Of a stretch of 64,000 nt of DNA, positions 11,901 through 24,100 are shown piece after piece. The notes beneath the pieces are model-generated. The model made no database searches. It was not told the origin of the DNA and saw only the letters and a program-made list of their open reading frames with translations. The stretch is taken from assembly GCA_949358305.1 (NCBI GenBank), contig OX442321.1, positions 9,759,605 through 9,823,604 on the forward strand. Reading direction: 5' to 3'. The stretch comes from Strigamia acuminata. Taxonomy: Eukaryota > Arthropoda > Chilopoda > Geophilomorpha > Linotaeniidae. Position numbers and translations under genes: made by a program. Numbering within the stretch: the first letter of the stretch is position 1; each line of letters begins with the position of its first letter.

Positions 11901-12404
11901 TGACTTGGGACTTAGGAAAGTTTGTTTGTTTTTTGTTTTGTTTTGTTTTTTTTTGTTACCTGTGAATCCGTTGATAACACTAAACGGCATTACAACTAGT
12001 GAAACTAAGAGATCGGCGACGGCTAACGAAAGCAGGAAGTAGTTGGTAGTGTTTTGAAGTCTTCTTTCTAAACAGATTGCTAAACAAACTAAAACGTTTC
12101 CAAGACCACCGGCGAAAGTGAACACGATGAGGGTGAGAAACCACCAATTGAATGCTGGCTCGTCGAATGTGGGCAGTTGGGTGGTGGCATTTGAGTGAAA
12201 TGTAGAAGAGGAATATCCGGACGCGCTTAGAACGTCCAAGTTGGTTAATATCCATTGGCTATTCGTTGGTATTGCACTGAACAAGTCGTCCACCGAAGAT
12301 GAATTGAATTGAAGAGCAGTGATGTCGGACGACGTAATGTTAATCCAGCTGAAATCGACCAACAGTGATGAGTTGCTAGATCCCTGTCCATCACTTTGGT
12401 TCAT
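8925..12404 (-). CDS. Dop2R: D2-like dopamine receptor (Dop2R type), complete
   Basis: A class A G-protein-coupled receptor, predicted to bind dopamine at the plasma membrane and couple to Gi/o. Coding exons on the minus strand: 12404-11960, 11404-10671 and 9428-8925, with GT-AG introns of 555 and 1,242 bp, giving about 560 residues. The ATG at 12404 has an in-frame TAG 12 bases upstream. The N-terminus has NxS/T sites near residues 2, 11, 22, 34 and 72. TM1 is about 85-111 and TM2 120-143 ([13 protein letters not shown]). TM3 carries the amine-binding Asp in [13 protein letters not shown] (D165). The DRY position reads GRY (182-184). TM5 has [10 protein letters not shown], with one serine left of the D2 serine cluster. 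A long Ser-rich third loop (about 150 residues) precedes TM6 with CWTP (434-437); TM7 has NPIIY (472-476). The basic tail of about 84 residues ends in Cys, longer than the very short vertebrate D2 tail. Serotonin or octopamine receptors are less likely given the TM3 region. Confidence 0.93.
10948..10983 (-). repeat. Short GGCACT repeat inside the receptor's third loop
   Basis: GGCACT words repeat here with small changes. On the coding strand they give an Ala/Ser-rich run (ASASAS) in the third intracellular loop. Such a run could vary in length between individuals. Confidence 0.5.
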
Positions 12405-12608
12405 GTTGAAGGATGGCTACTGATCCACTGCACGTGACGCCAATGCCCAAACGGCGATGGAATGAAAAATTGGGGGGTCACGAGACGATCGAATTCCAAA
12501 TTATCTGGTTTGAAAAAGATGATTTTTATGTTTTTTTCTTTTTATCTTTCTATTTTATTTTATTATTATTATTATTTTTTTGTGTGTGTGTAATTTGGTT
12601 AATCTTAC

Positions 12609-12840
12609 CTGCGTGCATTTTCAATGTGACAATTTATTCCGACCATGTTGTTTCTGCGCTGCACCTTTTGCTTCACTTGTGGCTCTGTCTCGTCCGAAGA
12701 CGGCAGTCATGTCATACGGGGTTCATCTGCGATGAGCCGCGTTTCTCTGGCGTCGCATTTGCCAGTCCACTTTGGCGCTCTCCGGCTTTGGCGCCCGAGC
12801 GCAAGTGCGGTGGTGAAGTTCACTTTAGTTGCATAGGGTG
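12609..12840 (-). other. Candidate 5' untranslated exon of the dopamine receptor
   Basis: Upstream of the ATG on the minus strand is a locally GC-richer block. It ends in a good donor (GCAG then GTAAG, intron from 12608 downward). A possible acceptor CAG at 12430-12428 lies 23 bases before the ATG, which would make a 181-bp intron, although its pyrimidine tract is poor. The 5' limit is a guess from base composition. No coding sequence is claimed. Confidence 0.35.
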
Positions 12841-14925
12841 GAATCGTGGGTGGAAGTTTGTAATCATCTTTCCATTTGATTGACAAATTTGTGTTGGATG
12901 CGGGCGGGGGATTTGATGTTTGGAATAATATGAAGTTAATAAGTTTTGATCGGAAATATTTAATTCCCTTTTGAAGAAATTCATGAATCAAATTATAACA
13001 TTATTATTATTTATTTATTTTTTTTCCTTTTTGAATTTATTATGATTATTAAAAAAATAAAAAATGATTATTACTCCAGGTGAAGTTTTTCATATGGGAA
13101 TTTTTGTGCGGATAAGAGTTCATTAGTAGATCGTTAGTCAGATGTTGATAGTTTTTGCTCTTTCATGAGGTTGGAAGGATTAGGAAGGTAGCGATTGAAA
13201 TGCATGCAAATGATTATATTTTTTAGTTTTTTAAAAATCTTTTTTTTTTTTGAAATATTAAATTGTTGGCGGTGTATTAAATAGACAACCTTGAGACTAT
13301 AAAAAATTGGAGGTGACATTTTGCTTGGTGTAAATGATACACGTATTGACGTTGAGAGTTGATTGGAGCTGCGATATGCAAATATCTAGTGCTCCACTAT
13401 TCCAAATTGCGTGAAACGCTGGCGGTTGGTTTAAAATTAGATGCATCTCGTCATTGTTGCTAGTGAGAATAAGTAAGATGAAACACGGTGCTTGGAAGGG
13501 AAAAGTGAAGGTACATGCAATTAGTCATGATATTTTCGTACCTGGGGTGATGCGGAGTGACTGTTTGTTCTGGGAAAGGATGGAACGCTTCAATTTTTGA
13601 ATATTTCGGATATTTTGTTTTAATTAATTCAAATGCAATTTGAAATATAAATTTCGTGCTCGAGCTGTTTGGTTTGCATTAATTATGGAATCGAGTTAGT
13701 CTGCAGTAGTTCCGTGGTTAATTTTTTTTAAAAATCTATTTTTTTGTGCAGTATTAGTTATTTATGGGTTTGTGTAGATTTTGCAACAATAGTTTAGGAA
13801 GTTTGTATTCTAGCGGGAATTTACTCACTGAATTATTACACTAAAACTAGCGAGTTAGGTCTGCATTGATTCTCATTTTGTGCGATTAGCAATTTAAAAA
13901 TGTTGAATGATGTCTGAATAGCAATGAAGCCTTCTGCATTAGAGGATTAATGAAAAAAGAAGAAAGAATTTTTAAAGTTAAATTTTTTTCTTTTTTTTTT
14001 TTTAAATGTTTGATTTTATGAGAAATTGCAATTTAATTGAGTGAAATCGACATGCACAGGTGCCGCGTTTAACTAATTGGAGTTGATTACTCTTGTGGCG
14101 ACTTAACACACACCTGCTCGATCTAGTAACACATTTTTCAATGGAGTAAAAATCCTTCAACAGCTGTTGCTGACACCAAGATGTTTCTGAAGCAATATAC
14201 AAAGGAGCTCTGCTGACGATCCTTATTGACTCAAGTGTGAGTGCTGCTAAAGTAGTTTGTTTTTGCTTTTTTGATATTTATACATATTTTAAGAGACACT
14301 TATTTATTATTTTTAAAAAAAAAAGTGTAATGAGGTTATTTCAAGTTGGTTCCGGCTTCTTTAAATTGGAAATCACTCATGACATGGCTGAATTGTTTAC
14401 GTAATTGCAATTGTTACATGATTTGACAAACTTGACCTAAATTGTTTTTTAAATGCAGTGAAAGGTTTGCAGTTTTTGATGAGAATAATATATTTTTTTT
14501 TTCATTTTTTTTTATGTTGTGTGCATTTATGAATTTGATTATTTCAAAAAAGTGTAATGAATAATTAAATTCCAATTGCCGATTTGTAAACATGTTCTAT
14601 ATCTCATGTATCATAAATTCATAATTTTGTGCATTTGGGCGACGATTTCGGGCGAGAATTAATTAGAACGCTTTAGTAGTCGAAGTAGGGTTAAATGTAG
14701 CGAGTTTTAAGAAAAATTAGTCATATTAATTATTTAAACTATGCGAAATTAAATTTACATTTTAACTACGCAAGACGACTCAGACTGCTTGTTTAAAGTA
14801 CAAATTTTGGATGAATGTTGGGTTGTTTGTCTTGACGTCGAATTATAGAAAACTTGTAGAAAAGTTTGCCATTTTGTTTTGACTTAAAGAGAACCTGTGC
14901 CAGTGTGAACTTGGGATTTTCTAAT
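12841..14925. other. Non-coding stretch
   Basis: AT-rich DNA without a recognisable exon or RNA gene. It may be upstream or intronic DNA of the dopamine receptor gene. Confidence 0.45.
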
Positions 14926-15753
14926 GCCTAGTTCACACTTAAATCACTTTTATATCCAACTTTTAGAAACTATTGTGTTGACACTTGTTCTTGTTTTCTA
15001 CAACAAATGGCGATTTTTCCACAACTTGAAGTTGTAGAAGTGACTTCTAAAACTGGACGTCAGAACTCTAAAACACGCCCCCATTCTGTTACGTGACTGG
15101 TCTTGGGGCAAATTCAAAACAAGATGGATGCCAATCCGACTTTTTAAGACTACTTTTGGCATTAAAGTAAAGTACGGTACTTTTAAATGTGTGTAAAAAT
15201 TTACACAATACATCAAAAGATAGAGAATGAAACAAGCTTTCTTTTTAAAAACGTGCTCGATCCTGATTGGTCGGCAGTACTGTCATGTAAACGTGATGCG
15301 AAACAAACATTCAAAATCAACACGTTTTTATCTCTAACGGTTCATGAAACACGAGCATAAATGCGTTTTGGTTAGAGTGGAAACAAGATCGTGACTTTCA
15401 TTACGCCCCCAAAATTATCTACTTTTAATGCAGAAAACAAATTTAAATAATATGTTGGTTTACTAAACTGGCATCTGTCTTTCATTTAAAAAAAAAATAG
15501 AAGTTTCCATTTTTAACAGTTCATTATCTACTAGTAGAAATGCAAACCCCTAACTTTCAGTGGACAACATATTGCCAGACATAAACAATCTACAATTTTT
15601 TTCGGAATACATTATTTATTCCGAGTAAAAAGTTACTAATTTCTACAAAACATTCCCATTCGGGTGAATACCCACTTTTTAATACCCACTTCTACAAATT
15701 AAAGTTTGTAAAAGTTGCAACTTTTACAAAAGTGGTTCAAGTGTGAACTAGGC
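14926..15753. mobile_element. Inverted-repeat element, GCCTAGTTCACACTT ends
   Basis: GCCTAGTTCACACTT at 14926-14940 is exactly inverted at 15739-15753, and the match continues with a few differences (AAATCACTTTTAT against GAACCACTTTTGT). The 828-bp interior has subterminal complementary words (CAACTTGAAGTTG, AAAGTTGCAACTTT) and no transposase. No target duplication is obvious. The ends differ from the AGGYRCATTC group, so this is a separate family. Confidence 0.75.
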
Positions 15754-15755
15754 GT

Positions 15756-15939
15756 AGGTCACATTAATTCTTCTGTTTGTACAGACGTACCAAAACAAAC
15801 GAAAGAATTAATGTAATTTAGTAGCTACTAATTAAACTTCGAGTGCAGTTGGTCTTTGAATAATATTTTCTGTTGAAAATGTATTCAAAACATTCTAGAA
15901 ATTGATTTAAATCAGATAAATGACTTTTTGAATGCAGCT
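15756..15939. mobile_element. Possible small MITE next to the previous element
   Basis: The right end, read inward as AGCTGCATTCAAAAAGTCA, matches the AGGYRCATTC family and is followed by AGT. The left end, AGGTCACATTAA at 15756, matches only partly and is preceded by CGT. Just inside it is a long hairpin (arms 15761-15780 and 15795-15814, two mismatches). The boundaries are therefore tentative. Confidence 0.4.
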
Positions 15940-15943
15940 AGTG

Positions 15944-18900
15944 TATAATTGAATAATTATTCAGTGAATGCGGCGGTGAAGTTTTTCTAATTTCGGAATA
16001 TTGATGAATATTTATGATTTCCAAACACCTGTTCTGCACAAGCATAACAACTTCGCCAGTTGTTGTTTTATGAGTAAAAATGCTAATTTAGTCTGAATTG
16101 CTTGCCTGTCCACACAGATAGCATTGTGAAAAGCTTTTGGGAATAAGATGTGTACGGTATTTTGGATCAGTGATTTATGACTCGACAATATTTTTGTGGG
16201 AAGCGAAACACATGTCCCATAAATTGCGCCTAGTGGCCTGCGGTCACGCATTTTGTTCAATCATATATTGCAATTTTATGACATGTTTTGCAGTTTTAAT
16301 AGTTGGGCCTTTCATTTTTTTTTGTTTTACTGCAGGAATTTTTGATATGTTTCATCTTGAGGTTGGAATATTTTAAGTTTTATACAAGGTGGTCATTTTG
16401 TTTTGGTTGGATCACTTTATGAAGCTGGATAAGATTACAGTTTGCCGCTAATAAATTATCTGAGTTTTAACCTCAGTATTTTTAAAATTCAGTTGAGATT
16501 TCATCGCGTGGTTGTGAAGTTCAAATATGCTTTTCTTTTTCTATTTAAAATTTGGTTGATTTATAATTTATAATTTATCGTGAGTTTTTAATTGATTATG
16601 TAAGTGAATTAGTAAATTGATAATTAATTAGGTTTTATCACTTTTGCTGACTAGCAATGGATTTATTACAATTCATAATTACGCTTAACCGCAAATCTGT
16701 TGGACGCTTCTTGACGATTAAGTCGAGCACTGCGTTACACACTAATGGGATGATACGTGTTGCGCAATGCCGAAATGATGTTGTTTATTTAAACATTTTC
16801 TTTTTTTGTTTTGTTTTGATGTATGATGCGCGGTTACTATGCTGAAATTATAATGTGGGAGATGTCAGTCTGAGATAGACGTGACATATGAATTCACGTG
16901 ACCTGGAGATTTTCCAAAAATGTCAGGGGTTGAGTGGGGGTGCTGAAGAAATGCTGACACTACAATCAGGCTGGGGGGACACGTGTTTATAGTTATTACA
17001 AAATTTTTTTTTAACGCTTTGATCTTTTTTTTTACAATGAAAGTAAATTGGATTTTTTGTTTTTTTAAATTCGTATTTTTTTTTTATTTACAATGGAAAA
17101 ATGTATTTTTTTCACATTATATTACTTTTTTGTTTGTTACTTTTCATTTAAAAGTTGGATATCTGATTTTAGTTTATATCGAAATTCATTTCCGTGCAGT
17201 CTGGGTCGAAAGGTCAAATCGTTCGCAAATTTTCCGCTGCTAAGAAGTCTGTTGACTTTTATTCTAGTCTGGCGTCTTCTGGCACAAAAGCATGTCGGCT
17301 TCCTATAGCTATTTGAGCTTCCGGTAATCTGAATGTGAGCATAGTCTTCAACTTCGTTTGGACTGAATTTAAAGTGGTTCCAATAAGAAGTTTGGTCGCT
17401 AAATTTATGAAAAACGGACTTCATATACAGATTTCTCGAAAATCTTGATTATTTGATTTCCTATGTAAATAAAATCAATAATCACGTTGCCCCAACGATA
17501 AAAAGTGTGACCTCAAATTCTAACATTACTGTTTACGTGTTAGTGATTACTTTACAACGACAAGTGCACCGTCGAGGTTATTTACATGTGGAAGTTGATT
17601 TTGATGAATTATTCAAGGCTAATGCATATGGGAAAGTGGCGTTTCCCCCGACAAGAGGGGGAGGAAATAATGGATTTTGTTGTGATTAGACTGCAAATTT
17701 GAATTTTTTGACGAATAATAATGACCCAGCAACAACTCACTCACCGCTCCACTAGAGTATTATGCTTGCAGGGAATTTGACGGGTTTTGTTGTTGTTTAG
17801 TTATTTATTTTTTTTCCTGGCTCGCATTTTATCATGCCGTACTCGAGGCTCTTTTGATTATACTACGATATGCAGAATTCAAATGTATCAACTTATTATA
17901 TACACTGAAAAGAAAAGCAACAACTGGAAGTTCAAACCGTGAATTTTTAAGCATCAACTCGAGTGTTGTTTCGCACGGATGATTTGTTTTTTATTGCATT
18001 TTTGCGCTATTTTTACATCTTTCTTCGTATGTAAACAAACTGAAAGACTACGCGGTAATTGTTGTAATAAGAAAATATTTAGTTGCACTACAATCACGTG
18101 ATGCTGTAATGAGTTTCTACTTTTAGGAAAATATATTTAGAAATGCATTTAATTTTTTTTTTTTTTACTTTTTAAAATCTACCTTGTGTCTTTGAAGCGT
18201 GTAATTGAAAATGGCAGTGATCAGGGGTCGACGCAAGTTTAATTTTCGTAACGTAATAGCTTAGGACTTGCGGGGACTTATAAGGGAGAAAATACCTACC
18301 GCAAACTCGGCGATAACAATCAACGTGTGAAGTTGTACGTTAAGTGGAAGCGATGGGGAATCGTTCAATAAGTAAAACGAACAAAGTGGTTTCCTGTTTA
18401 CATGATATATTTAGCCGTCAGATTCGATTATTTGTACATTTTAATTTTTCAAATGACTTGTAGCACGCAATTCAATTGCAAACAAGTAAATTAGAGTTAG
18501 ATGGCATTGGTAATAGGAGTTGAATTTAAAATGTAATAAATCTTTAATAGAGAACTGTCGGATCAGATTAATGTCAGCAGGAGTTGTGACATTTAGCTAT
18601 TTTCAGTAAAGGGATTTTTCTTTTTCTTGTTTAGTATAAAAAATAAAACAAAATCAAACTATTGCATGAAAAATGACGCAGCACAAATGTTTTTCCTGGA
18701 ATAAAAAAAAAAGAAGTTTGCTTGTTTGTTTGCAACCGTGAACAATTTTTTTCTTGTTGGATTTTGAAATTCTGAACCTTAATAAATATATATTGTTTTT
18801 TCTAATATCCCACTCCGGAGTTGGCACCAAGTGCGTGCTTTATCTTTACTATTATGATCGTGTTTTACACTGTACATGATGGATTTTAAAGAAGCGTCTA

Positions 18901-21028
18901 AGGGTTTTGGCCACTACACAACTCGTTGGTTAAAGTTGAGGTGGCAAGTGTGAAATCTCAAAATCTAGAATTCTTTTGGGATTTTGAATTTCTCATTTTT
19001 TTTACTTCATTTTTTTAAATAAATAAATATAAATTATTTTTGGTTTTATTTTTTAATCCTTTCGATTAGACGATCATTTTCAGTGGTAAAAAATGATTAT
19101 GAAAATTAATTAACTTTTTATAATTTATGTCATTAAAATTATTTTTATTTATTATCATTAGGAGAGTGCGCATTGAGATGTTTTTAATGGTAAGACCAAG
19201 GTTTTGGATCTCATCCGTTGATGCGAATGTAGATCCATTATTGGTGTGAACACTGATCTCGGTTTACGGATCTAGATCCATGTGCTAAACGGATCTATCT
19301 CCATTCACGGGGGTAGGAGTGATTCCGATCGGAAGTGATACGAAAAGTGAAAAAACAAGTGCACTGTAGTGTGCAAATTGACACAAGTGATATTAATTAA
19401 ATTACATAAATTAAATTATCCATATTCTAGGAAATAATATCAAATTTCCGGAACATTATTTTCGATGAAGAAATTTCACCTTTATCGTGTGGTTTTAAGC
19501 ACACATTTTTTTTAAAAATTTAGTTTTAAATTTTTATTTTTAAATTTATTCGGATTTTATAAAAAAAAATTCAAACCGTGCATTGGTGATTGCTGTTAGG
19601 AATTAAAAAGCTTTTAGAGAGAAAACGAACGCACAAAACCACAATGTTTATCCGGGATAGAAATCATTGCAATTTGCATAGAAAGCTACAGGATTGGGCC
19701 AATTATTTCTTTTGATCAGAGCAAATAAAATGTCAAACATCAATTTGTGTCACTGAAAAATCGATTGCGAATTTTTATTTATATTTTTTGGGATGAAGAG
19801 TTGGAATAAATTGTAAATTTGCTGTCGTGGTGAAGGAGCTGGGGATGACGGGTGACTGGATCTGCAAGAGCTTTTGCGGCCTTCGTCTGAATTTTATAAA
19901 CCGACGATTTGATGTCGAAACGTTTTTTAAAAATGGGAGAGAAAAAATAGAGGTTGAAGATGTTGGTGAACCCTAGGATGGTAAATAAGTCTTTAAATAT
20001 ATTTTGTCGACATTCTTATTTGAATTTTTATTTGGACGTGGAATTCTGCCTCATTTCCTCTGTCTCCAAGTTCTTCCAAAGCTCCACGAGTCTCATGACT
20101 TTGGAATTTTCTACGATATGCGAACAAAAGCTTGGAAATTATTCAAATTTCTCAAAGTTTGCCGTTTCAAATATAGGCTTGCTAGGGTCTAGATTGATAA
20201 ATTGCAGTTGCACTTAAAATAGCAAAGTTTAAGAGGGGTTGAAATGTTTTTTAATGGCGTATTTGCTGTTTCCGTACAGGCTGGGTGGGATTGAACAGCA
20301 TACATAATGCAGGGCATGATCTAGTTCACAGTAAATGCAATTGCAGTTTTTCTTTTTTTTGAATATAGGGTCTGCTTTCAAATGAAGATTGTTTGTCTTG
20401 AAAATGTTTGGGTTAGGTTCATAAAACCTTAAAAATAGCTGGGAGAAGTGAACCCCATTGAGACAGGGCAGACAAATCAGCAGTTTTTCTTTTTTATCGT
20501 TATTGAAAATTGTTTTAGCTTGATAAACAAGTTTTTTTTTTTTTTTTTTGTAAAATGTGTATTTGAAGTTTTGTATTCATTGCATAGATTGGTCGGAAGC
20601 ATAAAAAAATTGTTGACCCATCTATGCTCGGAGCGTGTTTGGCTTCTTCATGTAGATATTGATAACCAATCGCAGTTAACGAGAGTATGAGTGCCAACCA
20701 TTTTCATTTTCCCTCATTTCGTGACTCAGCTCACAATGTGTCACTTGTCAGTCCAGACCACAAGCAAGAAAAAAATTAGTATTGCTCTCTAGCGAGTGGC
20801 CTATAGCTATTGTTGGGTGAAGTAAACTTTGCAAAAGTGCTCGCCATAAATGCCGCGCATTACCGCACTGTTGCATTCTTTGGCATGAAAGCGAGTGATG
20901 TATTTCATAGATAAAAGGAAGGCAAATATTTCACCGGGGAAATGACAAATTCCATTGATTCACTGATGTGATGTGTAAATAAAACATACAAATACTTATG
21001 GATTGATTATTCATTAGCTCAGCTTTGG
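15944..21028. other. Non-coding stretch
   Basis: No exon recognised on either strand. Candidate frames such as the minus-strand one at 17137-17424 and the plus-strand one at 17453-17689 show no domain I know. A block near 19210-19300 repeats GGATCT/AGATCC words, including the palindrome TGGATCTAGATCCA-like core, without clear meaning. Confidence 0.45.
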
Positions 21029-21147
21029 TTTTTATTTATTTATTTATTTATTTATTTTAGGTCTTTTATAACTTCTTAAAATCCGCAATGTTAATTCTCT
21101 AAGTCAGCGAGCCGATTTTTGGTTGCAACACATTAGAGTTGTGGAAA

Positions 21148-21178
<31 letters not shown>

Positions 21179-21181
21179 ATA
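21029..21181. repeat. Inverted pair of tetranucleotide microsatellites
   Basis: A (TTTA)n run at 21029-21059 and an (AAAT)n run at 21145-21181 are complementary and separated by about 85 bp. They can form a stem of about 30 bp. No other clear terminal repeat is present. Confidence 0.7.
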
Positions 21182-24100
21182 GGAAGCAAAGGGAAATCAA
21201 AAGGGAATAAAAATATTTTTGGTTAGTTCATACCTTAAGTATCAGTGAAAAAATTCAATGCGCTGGGGATGAAATGGATCGGGATAAATTGTCTTTCTAA
21301 AAGGTGTGTCGTAATGTTAGAAAGTTTGCGATTGCTCTTGCTCTCTGGGTCATCGTTAATATTCTAAGAAGTAATCTTCTTTTCTTCGGGGTATGTCATT
21401 CAATCCACTATAGTGCATTACTAAATTATTTCTTACTTCACCACATTCTAAGGTTCCAAGAGCTGGGAATGGGATTTTCTTTTGTCTGACTATTTTGGAT
21501 TTTGCACAAATTTTCGGTCTCGACGAGGAGAAAGGCATTTTACGCATAGATTTGCATAATTCAAATGATGATGGTGTAGGAAAAAAATCGCATTATGGTA
21601 TAACCTTTTCACAAAATCTATGTTTTTGTTTTTCTTTTAACCCATTTTTCATCTTTACGGTTCGGCGTTGACATTGTGTTGTTGCTTGTTTCCATACACC
21701 TTGGTTACATTAGCCGCGCGTGCGAGCTGAAATAAAACAATACGTGCATACAAAGTTCGAATCACGAACCACGAACTGTTGATTTAGATTTCTTTTGTGT
21801 GTGAAAGGAGATACACAGATTATTTAGTGTTTGAACAAGGTTTAATCAGAAAATTGGCCGATGGACATCCATTTATCCTGATTGACAGATAAATTGGAAA
21901 ATGTACACGAGCATAATTAATACCATATCAATCGGAAATGAAAATTGCAGTCGAGCGAGAATAGTTGTTTTACCGAGTTTTTTTTTTGGTTGTAATGAAA
22001 TCGAAACTTTTCTCTCTTTTTTATTTATTTTTTTTTATATATATATATACTGTATATATTTTTAGTCATATGGCAACAGCTGCTGCTCAGGCTTGTTCAA
22101 AGTAAAGTGGATGAAAGAAAGACCCTTTGCTTATGTTTTTTCCCAGTTTGATTTTGTTTTTTTGAACCCTTAAATTCGATTTCTAGCAGCAAAATCAACA
22201 TGGAGAAACCATCAATCGAGATTTAAGTTGAGATTTCCGCTCGAACGTCGTAAATCTTAAACTTTTGTTTTCGACCATCAACTTTACCTTGATTTAACTT
22301 TTATTGATACCTCGTCGCTAAGACTGGATGTAGTTTATTTCCGGCGCACACTCATTTCGCGGCGATGAACCGTTTTCGTCTGCCGATATTGAGATTCATC
22401 AATTGATTGCGAAGTTGTGGTTTTTCGTTACAAAGCCAACTTGCCGACCTTTACCATTGATAAACAGGCGGCATTGTTTACTTAATGCTGATACAAATAG
22501 ATTTTCCTTTGTATTAAAGCACTTGATTCGCAATGTCGGGGTTGGACGTTAATTGGTTCGCATTTCACACTGGCCTGACTCGCGCGACTTGATTAAAAAT
22601 ACGAACTTCTTGAGTTTTGCGTCTCCTTTTTATCTCCAACGCCTGACGAGTTTCATCGAATGACTCGTTCTATCACGCTTTAAGTGAACGAGCAATGGTC
22701 CATATCATGCGCTTTAATGGAAACAAGTTAAGTTTGTATTTCGTGTGTTTCTGACATTTTTTGAAGGGAACGCAACAAATAATTGGCATTGATGATAATG
22801 AGGAATTGTGCATTACTTAATTAATTAAGAGTTGGAAGTGCTTTTTCGGATCTATGCGTGTAATTAAGAGGACGGCATTGTTTGGTTTTATGAAAATTAG
22901 CTTTTCGGCTAATCTTTTGTAATGAAGATGTTATAGTGTAGCGCAATGAAAAGTTGATGAGATGAGAAACGGCTCGAAATGATGAGTGAAATTAAATTTT
23001 TTTTTTACACTTTTAAAATGAAATAAAAATATTGAATTATGAAGCGTTGTTCTACTCGCAACTGAAATTGGTTATACACGTTTTTGGATAGTAATTTTTT
23101 TTTTAATTACTTGTTTCAGTAGAGACTGGTTTTTTTGTTTTCTGGATTTTTGGATTTTTGTGCTCACAATAAGAAACTCGTCTCGTCAGGGGTAAATCCA
23201 GGGGGGCGGGGGGGGGGGGGGGCTGGGTCACCTCCGTTAGCAGTGGAACTGTTTTATTTTTTTGGATCAGAAATTCATCTTTAGGCTTCAAAGATTCATT
23301 CTGAGATCAAAATAATTCACATTTAGGCTCAAAAGATTCATTCTGCGATCGAAATAGTACATTTTTAGGCCAAAACATTCAATTTTTGTGTGTGGATCCA
23401 TCCCTGCGTCTTGTAGGCTGAAAGGAAATTAATTGGATTGAATATTTTGTGAAATTTTGCGCCAAATCAAATTTTGAGTGAAATAACACGCACGTATTTT
23501 TATCATAAATTAGTTTACTCACAGGTTTCTTTTCTTTTTGGTAGTAAAATTGATTTATTGCGCTAATTATTCGGTATTTAGACAGTTGATGATAAAATTA
23601 TTGATTAAACTACACATGAAAAGAGAAGAAAAGTTTAAAAGTCTGTTTAGCTCACGTAAGCAAATAGCAAATATTAAGTGTTTATCTTTGCTAGTGTTTT
23701 GAAGTCGGGAATGTAATAGAAAAACAAGATTCAACTTTAAAACCAATCAGACTTTTATCAAAAGCTTGAGAATTAGGATTTTTGGCAATTACGCTCTTCT
23801 GAAAAGAAAAGCTTTAAGGATATATAAATTATAAATGATTGAAAATCGAAGTAAAAGTTTCCAAATCCCTGGCGGGGTGTTTAAAGTTAAATTAGCAAAT
23901 TAGCAAAGGTTCGGACTTTGTTATCTTTGATTAAATATGTAAATGTATTTATTTTGAGTGGGTTTGAGGTACCGTGATGTGGAAAGGAAAAATAAATATT
24001 AACTAAATTAAAAATTTGTTTGTTTTCCTCGCAGAGAAATATTGACCACTTCTGCTTGCTTTTACGAGTGTTTCTTGTTGTATAACTTTATACTGATCCG

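Noticed and set aside
12413-12883. 156-residue plus-strand frame opposite the receptor's 5' region
   Set aside because: Composition-driven frame through a T-rich stretch; the minus-strand donor site explains the GC-richer part better.
17137-17689. Open frames of 95 and 78 residues on opposite strands
   Set aside because: No recognisable domain, no codon pattern like the real exons, and no splice context.
19205-19320. Cluster of GGATCT/AGATCC words
   Set aside because: Repetitive look, but no consistent unit length or clear inverted ends could be defined.
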